From Gemmataceae bacterium (GTDB taxonomy: Bacteria; Planctomycetota; Planctomycetia; Gemmatales; Gemmataceae), in contig JAHBXO010000007.1 in assembly GCA_019636445.1 (NCBI GenBank), positions 124,001 to 188,000 of the forward strand: a stretch of DNA of 64,000 nucleotides, read 5' to 3'. Within the stretch, counting starts at the first letter, position 1. Each line of letters opens with the position of its first letter. Under the pieces are notes generated by a model, which ran no database searches, was not told the origin of the DNA, and worked only from the letters and a program-made list of their open reading frames with translations. The translations under genes were made by a program, and so were the position numbers. Positions 29,387-36,947 of the stretch are shown here, piece by piece.

Positions 29387-30483
29387 CGCGGCGTCTCCGT
29401 TTCCGCGACAACGGATATCGGAATTTCGAGTTCCCCCAGCGATACGCCGGTCATCTCCGCCGCCTGACGCAGCTTGTCGAACACGTCAGTCGGCAGGTGG
29501 ATCCCCTGAACCTGCGCGCGACGGTAATTCGCCCACTCCCGCTCGCCGGGGAGCAGAACGCGTTCGACGCCCTTCGCCGTCGGTGCCGCGTGAATCTCGT
29601 CGATCAATCGGCGGAGACGGGGTTGGAACTCGTGCGGCGGGGCAATCGCGGCGACGTCGATCACCGTGATGGAGGCGTTGTGCCACGAGGGTCGGCTGGG
29701 TTCGTCGAAGATCCAACTGCCGACCTGCCAAGTCATGTTTCCACCCGGAAGGATCGCCGAAAGGATCTCGCACCACAGCCCGAAGCCGTAACCTTTGTGA
29801 CCTGCCATCGGGGCCAGGGCGGCCTGTTGGGGATACAGGCTGCCGTCGGTCGTCGGAAGACCATCGGGGCCGATAAGCCAGGTATTCGGGATCGGCTCGC
29901 CGCGCTGGAGGGCGGCATAGACTTTCCCACCCGCGACCGCCGCCGTGGCAATGTCGAGCAGGATCGGATCGGCATCGGCGACCGGAACGGCGTACGCGAG
30001 TGGATTGCTGCCGAGCACCGCCGTGCGCGAACCCGGCGCCGCCACGCTGGGGATGTCGTTGCCGGTGATCATCGCGATCATGCCGTCGCGCGCGGCGAGG
30101 GCCGCGTAGTAACCGGCGGCACCGATATGGCCGGCATTGCGCAGGCCGACATACGCGATCCCGACCTGGCGGGCTTTCTTCATGGCGATGCGCATTGCCG
30201 TGAGACAGCCGATCTGACCCAATGCGGAATGCGCGTTCACGATCGCCCACGCCGGACCTTCCCGCTCGATCCGCGGCTCCGCCCCGGCGACGTACCCGCC
30301 CCCTTGCAGCTTTCGGAGATAACCCGCCAGCAGCTTCGTGCCGTGGGTGAAGACCCCCATCGCGTCGGTGGTGGCGAGCGCCAGTGCCACGTCGCGGGCG
30401 TTGGCCGGACTCAGCCCGACGCGTTCGAGGCAGAGTTGCGTGAACCGGAGCAGGTTCTCGAGGGCGATGGTATTCGTGCTCAT
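29383..30483 (-). CDS. malate/L-lactate dehydrogenase family (Ldh_2) oxidoreductase
   Basis: This is a 366-residue NAD(P)-dependent 2-hydroxyacid dehydrogenase of the YlbC/malate dehydrogenase-2 fold. The catalytic histidine is H47 in GVFTHGTKLL. NAHSALGQIG, LRNAGHIGAAGYYA, TGNDIPSVAAPGS, LGSNPLAYAVP and GHKGYGFGL are all typical of the family. Members act on malate, lactate, ureidoglycolate or 2,3-diketogulonate. The start at 30483 overlaps the stop of the other dehydrogenase in ATGA. It probably supplies or removes a 2-oxoacid for the E1/E2 complex of the operon. Confidence 0.9.
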   Translation of the reverse strand: MSTNTIALENLLRFTQLCLERVGLSPANARDVALALATTDAMGVFTHGTKLLAGYLRKLQGGGYVAGAEPRIEREGPAWAIVNAHSALGQIGCLTAMRIAMKKARQVGIAYVGLRNAGHIGAAGYYAALAARDGMIAMITGNDIPSVAAPGSRTAVLGSNPLAYAVPVADADPILLDIATAAVAGGKVYAALQRGEPIPNTWLIGPDGLPTTDGSLYPQQAALAPMAGHKGYGFGLWCEILSAILPGGNMTWQVGSWIFDEPSRPSWHNASITVIDVAAIAPPHEFQPRLRRLIDEIHAAPTAKGVERVLLPGEREWANYRRAQVQGIHLPTDVFDKLRQAAEMTGVSLGELEIPISVVAETETPR

Positions 30484-31445
30484 GGGGCCACCCCGTTGAC
30501 GACATTGGGCAACGGCTCGCCGCGCAACGCCCTCACGGCGATCGCCGTGGCGGTTTCCCGCAGCGTCCGCACCGCCTTGGAGCTGGCCGAGGCGATGTGC
30601 GACGCGACGACCACGTTCGGCAGGGAACGCAACGGGCTATCGGGCGGGATCGGTTCGGGATCGCAGACATCGAGCGCCGCCCCGGCGAGTCGACCCGATT
30701 GCAGCGCGGCCACGAGAGCCGGCGTCTCGATCAGATCGCCACGCGCGAGATTCACCACGATGGCCCCGTGCTTCATCCGGCCGAGTGTCTCGGCGTTGAG
30801 CAGCTTTTTGGTCTGTGGTGTCGAGGGGCAGTGCAGGGTCACGATGTCGGATTGCGCCAGCATCTCGTCGAGCGCGACCGGTTCGCAACCCGCCGCCCGG
30901 ATCCCGTCCGCGGGAACGAAGACGTCGTGGACGAGCCGCCGAGCGCGGAACGGAGCCAGCCGGGCCGCGACTTCCCGTCCGATCCGCCCGAAGCCGACGA
31001 TCCCGACGGTCTGATCCCGAAGCGTGCGAAGTTGATCGAGCGGCGTGGCCAGCCCCCATTGACCGTTCCGCACGTGCAGCGTGTTCGGAACGACCTGCCG
31101 CGTAAGACCGAGGATGAACGCGAGCGTGTGGTCGGCGACTTCGTCGATGCAGTAATCGGGTACGTTGCAGACCGGGATGCCGCGGGTACGCGCCGCGGCG
31201 AGATCGACGTTATCGACCCCGATGCCGTAGCGCACGATGACTTTGACATGCCGCATCGCGGCGATGACGTCCGCGGTGATCGGTGCGAACTGCGTGAGGA
31301 CCGCGTCGGCGTTCGCGACGAGCGACCGCAGCGCGTCGATCGCCTTGTCGTTGCCGGCGCGAAGTTCGGCCCCGGCCGCCCGGAGTATCGATTCTTCGAT
31401 GTCGAGGGAGGGAAACGTGTAATCGGTGACGGCGACGACTGGCAT
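30480..31445 (-). CDS. D-isomer-specific 2-hydroxyacid dehydrogenase, CtBP-like
   Basis: This is a 321-residue NAD-dependent dehydrogenase and the first gene of the operon. The nucleotide loop is GIVGFGRIGREV (around residues 147-158). Catalytic Arg lies in NLARGDLIET, and the catalytic His in VASHIASAS. RYGIGVDNVDL and VADHTLAFILGLTR match the C-terminal-binding-protein-like branch of the phosphoglycerate/glyoxylate reductase family. It interconverts a 2-hydroxyacid and a 2-oxoacid. The promoter must lie in the 293-base gap shared with the divergent GntR gene. Confidence 0.9.
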   Translation of the reverse strand: MPVVAVTDYTFPSLDIEESILRAAGAELRAGNDKAIDALRSLVANADAVLTQFAPITADVIAAMRHVKVIVRYGIGVDNVDLAAARTRGIPVCNVPDYCIDEVADHTLAFILGLTRQVVPNTLHVRNGQWGLATPLDQLRTLRDQTVGIVGFGRIGREVAARLAPFRARRLVHDVFVPADGIRAAGCEPVALDEMLAQSDIVTLHCPSTPQTKKLLNAETLGRMKHGAIVVNLARGDLIETPALVAALQSGRLAGAALDVCDPEPIPPDSPLRSLPNVVVASHIASASSKAVRTLRETATAIAVRALRGEPLPNVVNGVAP

Positions 31446-31471
31446 GGGACGACCCGGCGCGAGGGTTGTGT

Positions 31472-31631
31472 CTCAGTTTGGTGGGGGTCTCCCTCTCCCC
31501 CGCTTCGGGGGAGAGGGTCGGGGTGAGGGGGCGAGCGCATTCGAGATTCCAACTCAAGTCTTGCATCCGCGAAGACCCCCTCACCCTAACCCTCTCCCCC
31601 GCAAAGCCGGGGGAGAGGGAACCAAACTGAG
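31472..31631. repeat. composite palindrome with two GC-rich hairpins
   Basis: An outer perfect 11-base inverted repeat (CTCAGTTTGGT at 31472-31482, its complement at 31621-31631) encloses two strong hairpins (31491-31517 and 31591-31620, arms CCCTCTCCCCC/GGGGGAGAGGG). The unit resembles widespread REP/MITE-like repeats. It sits in the divergent promoter region between the hydroxyacid dehydrogenase and gntR, so it may separate the two promoters or affect their expression. Confidence 0.75.
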
Positions 31632-31654
31632 TCACGACCGGGGCGAGGGAACAC

Positions 31655-31682
31655 TTGACCCGGTCTGATTGTCTGATAAACT
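31655..31682 (+). promoter_or_regulatory. putative gntR promoter with FadR-type operator
   Basis: TTGACC (31655-31660) and TAAACT (31677-31682) are spaced by 16 bases and could form a sigma-70-type promoter for gntR. TTGTCTGATAA (31669-31679) is a near-palindrome close to the TGGTCTGACCA operators of FadR-subfamily regulators, and a related GGTCTGATT lies just upstream. The operator would cover the -10 region, so autorepression is plausible. No experimental support is available. Confidence 0.45.
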
Positions 31683-31738
31683 ACCGGCCGGCCTCTCCGG
31701 GTCAACACCGCCGCCCACAAAAGGAGAGTCTTCGCATC

Positions 31739-32413
31739 ATGCAGACACTTCGCCGCCCGAAGCTTCGCGACCAGGCCGCCGAGCAGATCAAACGCTACAT
31801 CGTTTCGAACCGGCTCGGCCCCGGCGATCGGCTGCCGACGGAAACGCAACTGGCCGAAAGCCTCGGCGTCAGTCGACTGAGCGTGCGCGAGGCGACCAAG
31901 GCGCTGGAGTTTCTCGGCATCGTCGAATCGAAAACCGGCGTCGGCCTGTCCGTCGGCCGCATCGACATGGAGCGCGTGACCGAACATCTCGGCTTCCACA
32001 CCGGCTTGCTCGACGTCGACCCGCAGCAACTGATCGACAGCCGGGTGATCCTGGAAACCGGCGCGCTGCCGCACGTCGCCCGCAACATGGCGCGGGATCC
32101 CGCGATCGCAACGGAGCTTCGCGCGCTGGCCGAGCGATTCCGGGTCGCCCGCGACCTGAAGAGCTGGATCGAACTCGACATCCGGTTCCATCGCACGCTG
32201 CTGGAGGCGAGCGGGCTTCAACCGCTGGTGGCCTTCGGCGACCTGTTGCACCTGTTCTTCCAGCGCTTCCGCGAGAGCGTCAAGCGGGCGGAATGGCAGG
32301 TCGGCATCGAGAGCCATCGTCGACTGGTGGAATGGCTGGCCGCGGGGCGGGTGGCGGACGCGAGCCGGGAACTGCGCCAGCACATCGAAAGCCACAAGGA
32401 ACGCCTGCCATGA
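31739..32413 (+). CDS. GntR-family regulator, FadR subfamily
   Basis: This is a 224-residue regulator with start ATG at 31739. The N-terminal winged helix (about 8-72) shows GDRLPTETQLAESLGVSRLS and REATKALEFLGIVESK. The C-terminal all-helical FCD domain (about 90-220) has likely metal/ligand residues in LDIRFHRTLL and ESHRRLVEWL. FadR-type regulators usually repress catabolic genes until the substrate or an intermediate binds. It is divergent from the sugar/organic-acid operon, so that operon is its likely target. Its stop overlaps the start of the PSD1 gene in ATGA. Confidence 0.9.
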   Translation: MQTLRRPKLRDQAAEQIKRYIVSNRLGPGDRLPTETQLAESLGVSRLSVREATKALEFLGIVESKTGVGLSVGRIDMERVTEHLGFHTGLLDVDPQQLIDSRVILETGALPHVARNMARDPAIATELRALAERFRVARDLKSWIELDIRFHRTLLEASGLQPLVAFGDLLHLFFQRFRESVKRAEWQVGIESHRRLVEWLAAGRVADASRELRQHIESHKERLP

Positions 32414-35376
32414 TGCGGACATTCTCCCATCGCACGCTCGGCCTGCTGCTCCTCGGTTGCGTGGCTTCGTCGGCCGGGGCTGCGGACCCGGTGCCGCGCG
32501 AACGGGCGGAATACTTCGAGAAGCACGTTCGGCCGCTGCTGATCGCGAAGTGCGAATCGTGCCATGGTGCCGAAAAGCAAAAGGGCGGGCTTCGACTCGA
32601 CACCAAGGACGGCTGGCGGCGCGGTGGCGACAGCGGACCGGTGATCGTGCCCGGCGACCCGGACAAGAGCCGGCTCGTTCAGGCCGTCCGGCACGCCGGC
32701 GAGTTGAAGATGCCGAAGGAGAAGTTGAAGGACGCCGAGATCGCCACGCTGGTGCGATGGGTGAAGGACGGTGCCGTCGACCCGCGCGAGGACGGACCCC
32801 GACGAATCGGCGGCATCACGATCGAAGATGCGAAGAAATGGTGGGCGTTCCAGCCCGTCCGCCGGCCGGACGTGCCGAAGTCCACCTTCGCCAGCCCGAT
32901 CGACGCGTTCCTCGGTGCGAGACTCGCTGGGAAGAAATTGAGCCTTTCGCCCGCGGCCGACAAGCGGACGTTGCTGCGGCGCGTCACGTACGACCTTACC
33001 GGTCTTCCGCCGACCTGGGAGGAACTGAAAGCCTTCGAAAAGGATTCCTCGCCGGACGCGTTCGCGAAGGTCGTCGATCGTCTGCTCGCAAGCCCGCACT
33101 ACGGCGAACGCTGGGGCCGACACTGGCTCGATCTCGTGCGTTACGCGGACACCGCCGGGGACAACAGCGACCATCCGTTGCCGCACGCTTGGCGGTATCG
33201 CAACTGGGTGATCGACGCGTTCAACCGCGACCAGCCTTACGATGACTTCCTGCGCGAGCAGATCGCCGGCGATCTGCTCGCCGCGAAGGGGCCGCCGGAG
33301 AAGTACGCCTCGCGGGTCGTCGCCACCGGCTTTCTGGCCCTGGCGCGACGATTCGAGCACGACAGCGACAAGGCGATGCACCTCACGCACGAAGACGGAA
33401 TCGACACCATCGGCAAAGCCTTGCTCGGCCTCACGCTCGGTTGCGCCCGCTGCCACGATCACAAGTACGATGCGGTATCGGCCCGCGATTACTACGCGCT
33501 GTACGGCATCCTCGACAGCAGCAAATTCTCGTTTGCCGGATGCGAAGCCAAGCAGCAACCGCGCGACCTCGTGCCGCTCATGCCACAGGAGGAGTGGAAT
33601 CGGGTCATGAAACCCCACCAGGAGAAGCTGGCGAAGGTCGACGCGGAACTCCGGGCGAACACGGAAACGGAATTGAAGCACGCGAAAGCCGTGCAGGCGG
33701 CGTTCGCGAAGCATCGGAAGCCCCTTTCCTCGGGCGACATCGCCGACGGCGGCGAGAAGCGACTCCCGGCTACCGAGATCGACGTGAAGACGGGCGAGGT
33801 CGTCTTCCTTTCGATCACTCCGCTGAAGAACCACGGGGCCGACACGACGCTCGTCGAACTCGAGATCGCGGAACTCGGCGGACCGGGACGGACCTGGAAC
33901 GCCACGGCCGACCTGATCGGCGATCTGCTCGCGGGCAATCCGCACAAGGACCGTCATGGCAACGAAAGCGTCTGGTGGCTGCTCGACGCACGCAATCAGC
34001 CCATGCCGCTCGCGGAGCCGGTGCGGGACGTCGACGGCAAGCCCGGCCTGCACGCCTGGCGCAACGGCGACACCCCCTCGGCCCTCGTGAATTCCACCCC
34101 CACGGAGATCGCTGCCTGGACCAAGTTGTCCGCGAAATCCCTGTTCCTCCACCCGGCCGCGAACGGCAACGTCGCCCTCGCCTGGCTCAGCCCGACCAGC
34201 CGCAAGGTCCGCATCACCGGCCGCATTCAGGACGCGCACCCCGGCGGCCCGGATGGCGTCGGCTGGGTGCTCGAGCATTTCGCGGTCGACGTGCGCGCCG
34301 ATCTCGCCGGATTGACGAAGGCATCGGAACGGCGCGCCGAACTAACGCGACAGCGGGCGGAGTTGGTGCGCACCGCGCCCCGGCAGGATGTCGCCTTCGC
34401 CGTGGTGGACGGCCCGCCGGCCGACGCTCGCGTTCACATCAAGGGCGACCCCGAAAAACTCGGCGACCCCGTGCCGCGACGCTGGCTCGAAGTGCTCGGC
34501 GGACAGCGGATCGCCACGCCCGGCAGCGGACGGCTCGACCTCGCCGGCTGGATCGCCTCGAAGGACAACCCCCTCACCGCCCGCGTCATGGTCAACCGCA
34601 TCTGGCTTCACCACTTCGGCAAAGGATTGGTCCCGACGCCCAACGACTTCGGCACGCGCGGCCTCCCCCCGACTCACCCGGAACTGCTCGACTGGCTCGC
34701 GGCCGAGTTCGTTTCGTCCGGATGGAGCATCAAGGCGATGCACCGGAAGATCCTGCTCTCGGAATCCTATCGACAGGCCAGCGCGCACCGCGCGGCGGCG
34801 GCCAACGTCGATCCGAACAACGACCTCCTCTGGAGGTTCGACCGGCGACGCCTGACCGCCGAGGAACTGCGCGACAGCCTCCTCGCGGTCGGCGGCAATC
34901 TCAACCGCACGGCCGCGGATGCCCACCCGTTCCCGCCGGAGAGCAGTTGGGGGTTCACCCAGCACGTGCCGTTCGCGACGTTCTTCGAAACCGATCGGCG
35001 CAGCGTCTACCTCATCAACGTGCGGAACCGCCGGCATCCGTTCATGAGCCTGTTCGATGGTGCCGATCCGAATGCGACGACGCCCCAGCGGCAGGCGACG
35101 ACGGTGCCGACGCAGGCGCTCTACTTCCTGAACGATCCGTTCTTCCACGCCCAGGCCGAGCGGCTCGCCAATCGTGCCCGCGGGAAGCCGGAAGACGAGC
35201 GGCTGGCGGAGTTGTTCCGCATCACCTTCCAGCGCGAGCCGGCCCCCCGCGACCGCGAATTCGCGGCGGGTTTCCTGAACCGCTATGCGGCGGGGCAGCC
35301 CGATCGCACCGGTCCCGCGTGGGCCGCACTGGCGCGCATTCTGCTGGCCAGCAACGAATTCCTGTTCGTGGAGTAG
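32410..35376 (+). CDS. PSD1 protein with planctomycete cytochrome c domain (PSCyt1-PSCyt2-PSD1)
   Basis: This is a 988-residue exported protein. The signal peptide ends near SSAGAAD. The PSCyt1 module has one heme site CESCH (C48, C51, H52) and a MPKEKLKD segment with a likely axial Met. The PSCyt2 region (DUF1549; about 160-400) includes WGRHWLDLVRYADT and LGCARCHDHKYD, and the PSD1 region (DUF1553; about 700-960) has HHFGKGLVPTPNDFGTRG and ESYRQAS. A beta-sandwich-like insert lies between (about 470-600). These proteins are planctomycete hallmarks linked to extracellular polysaccharide or redox chemistry; the reaction is not established. Translation is coupled to gntR, and the DUF1501 gene follows two bases after the stop. 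Confidence 0.93.
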   Translation: MMRTFSHRTLGLLLLGCVASSAGAADPVPRERAEYFEKHVRPLLIAKCESCHGAEKQKGGLRLDTKDGWRRGGDSGPVIVPGDPDKSRLVQAVRHAGELKMPKEKLKDAEIATLVRWVKDGAVDPREDGPRRIGGITIEDAKKWWAFQPVRRPDVPKSTFASPIDAFLGARLAGKKLSLSPAADKRTLLRRVTYDLTGLPPTWEELKAFEKDSSPDAFAKVVDRLLASPHYGERWGRHWLDLVRYADTAGDNSDHPLPHAWRYRNWVIDAFNRDQPYDDFLREQIAGDLLAAKGPPEKYASRVVATGFLALARRFEHDSDKAMHLTHEDGIDTIGKALLGLTLGCARCHDHKYDAVSARDYYALYGILDSSKFSFAGCEAKQQPRDLVPLMPQEEWNRVMKPHQEKLAKVDAELRANTETELKHAKAVQAAFAKHRKPLSSGDIADGGEKRLPATEIDVKTGEVVFLSITPLKNHGADTTLVELEIAELGGPGRTWNATADLIGDLLAGNPHKDRHGNESVWWLLDARNQPMPLAEPVRDVDGKPGLHAWRNGDTPSALVNSTPTEIAAWTKLSAKSLFLHPAANGNVALAWLSPTSRKVRITGRIQDAHPGGPDGVGWVLEHFAVDVRADLAGLTKASERRAELTRQRAELVRTAPRQDVAFAVVDGPPADARVHIKGDPEKLGDPVPRRWLEVLGGQRIATPGSGRLDLAGWIASKDNPLTARVMVNRIWLHHFGKGLVPTPNDFGTRGLPPTHPELLDWLAAEFVSSGWSIKAMHRKILLSESYRQASAHRAAAANVDPNNDLLWRFDRRRLTAEELRDSLLAVGGNLNRTAADAHPFPPESSWGFTQHVPFATFFETDRRSVYLINVRNRRHPFMSLFDGADPNATTPQRQATTVPTQALYFLNDPFFHAQAERLANRARGKPEDERLAELFRITFQREPAPRDREFAAGFLNRYAAGQPDRTGPAWAALARILLASNEFLFVE

Positions 35377-35378
35377 CC

Positions 35379-36770
35379 ATGAAACCGTTCAGCCGTCGTG
35401 GCTTCGTTCGTTCGTCGCTGGCCGGTTCGCTGCTCATGGGTGGGCTTCTCGGCGACCTGCTCGCGGAAGGCCGCACCGATCCGCTCGCACCGAAGAAGCC
35501 GCACTTCCCCGGCAAGGCCAAGAGCGTCATCTTCCTGTTCATGAGCGGTGGCGTCTCGCACGTCGATTCGTTCGACCCGAAACCGAAGTTGATCGCCGAC
35601 CACGGCAAACAGGTGACGTTCGACCACCCCGAAACGCGCAACCGCCCCGGCTACGAAAAACTCTACCTGAAGAAGCCCGATTGGAAGTTCGCGCCGCGCG
35701 GCCGCAGCGGAATCGAAGTCAGCGATCTCTTTCCCGAACTCGGGCGGCAGATCGACGACCTCACGCTGATCCGTTCGATGCATACCAGCCACTCGAACCA
35801 CTACAACGCGACGCTCGGCATGCACACCGGTTCGTTCGCGTTCGCCCGACCCAGCATCGGCGCGTGGACGAGCTACGGCCTCGGTACCGAAAACCGCAAC
35901 CTGCCGAGCTTCATGGTGCTCGCGCCGCAGATGCCATACGCCGGTACGCAGGTCTGGGCCTCCGATTTTCTGCCCGGCGCGCACCAGGGTACGCGCGTCC
36001 TGCCGGGAACCGAACCGGTGGCCAACCTTCGGCCCCGGATCGCCCAACGTTCCCAGCAGGAACTCGAACTCGAGGCGCTGCGGTCCTTCAACGAACTCCA
36101 CCGCGAATCGCGTCCGGAGGACCCCGCCCTCGCCGCCCGGATCAAGTCCTTCGAGACCGCGTTCGGCATGCAAACCGAAATGCCCGACGCGCTCGACCTG
36201 AGCAAGGAAGACGACAAGACCCTCGCCCTCTACGGGCTCCAACGCGGGCAGACCGACGGCTTCGGCTGGCAGTGCCTGGTCGCCCGGCGCCTCGTGCAAC
36301 GCGGCGTGCGCTTCGTCGAACTGATCCATACCGGGTCGTCCGGCAACTGGGATTCCCACGGCAATATGGCCGACCACGGACGACTCGCGAAACAGGTGGA
36401 TCAACCCATGGCCGGGCTGATCCAGGACCTGAAACGGGTGGGACTCTTCGACGATGTACTGGTCGTCTGGACCTCGGAGTTCGGTCGCACGCCGTTCAAC
36501 AATACCTCGAACAACCCGGGCCGCGAGCACCACAACTGGGCCTTCAGTTCCTGGCTCGCCGGCGCGGGGGTGAAGCGCGGCCACGTCCACGGTGCCACCG
36601 ACGAACACGGCATGCGGGCCGTCGAGAAACCGGTCCACGTGCACGATTTCCACGCCACGATTCTGCATCTCCTCGGCTTCGATCACACCCGGCTCACCTA
36701 CCGCCACGCCGGCCGCGATTACCGTCTGACGGACGTACACGGCGAAGTCGTGAAGGACGTGTTGTCCTGA
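35379..36770 (+). CDS. DUF1501 protein, Tat-exported
   Basis: This is a 463-residue protein with start ATG at 35379. It opens with a twin-arginine-type signal (SRRGFVRSSLAGSLL), so it is probably folded before export. The body has the alkaline-phosphatase-superfamily look of DUF1501: FLFMSGGVSHVDSFDPKP at the N-terminal metal site, TLIRSMHTSHSNHYNA, FVELIHTGSSGNWDSHGN, and WTSEFGRTPFNN followed by GREHHNWAFSSWLAG. DUF1501 genes almost always follow PSD1 genes in planctomycetes, as here. A sulfatase- or phosphatase-like hydrolytic role has been suggested for the fold but is not proven. Confidence 0.92.
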   Translation: MKPFSRRGFVRSSLAGSLLMGGLLGDLLAEGRTDPLAPKKPHFPGKAKSVIFLFMSGGVSHVDSFDPKPKLIADHGKQVTFDHPETRNRPGYEKLYLKKPDWKFAPRGRSGIEVSDLFPELGRQIDDLTLIRSMHTSHSNHYNATLGMHTGSFAFARPSIGAWTSYGLGTENRNLPSFMVLAPQMPYAGTQVWASDFLPGAHQGTRVLPGTEPVANLRPRIAQRSQQELELEALRSFNELHRESRPEDPALAARIKSFETAFGMQTEMPDALDLSKEDDKTLALYGLQRGQTDGFGWQCLVARRLVQRGVRFVELIHTGSSGNWDSHGNMADHGRLAKQVDQPMAGLIQDLKRVGLFDDVLVVWTSEFGRTPFNNTSNNPGREHHNWAFSSWLAGAGVKRGHVHGATDEHGMRAVEKPVHVHDFHATILHLLGFDHTRLTYRHAGRDYRLTDVHGEVVKDVLS

Positions 36771-36795
36771 CGATTCGCGAGAGCGGTTCCCGATT

Positions 36796-36915
36796 CGGTG
36801 TAGCCAATTCTGGTTAGCCCGACGCGCCAGCGATAGCGATTCTGGTTAGCCCGACGCGCCAGCGAGGGCGAGTCCGCTCTCCGTCAGATCTCCCTCGCTG
36901 GCGCGTCGGGCTAAC
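36796..36915. repeat. palindromic dispersed repeat, copy 2 (inverted, with partial duplication)
   Basis: This is the same element as at 20804-20891, in reverse orientation. The 24-base arms are at 36845-36868 and 36892-36915 around a 23-base loop that matches the reverse complement of the other loop at most positions. The conserved flank (CGGTGTAGCCAATTCTGG) starts at 36796. A 27-base piece of flank plus arm is duplicated 32 bases apart (36807-36833 and 36839-36865). It again lies between convergent genes. Confidence 0.85.
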
Positions 36916-36947
36916 ACAGACCTGGCAAGTCCAAGATCGCTCGGCTA

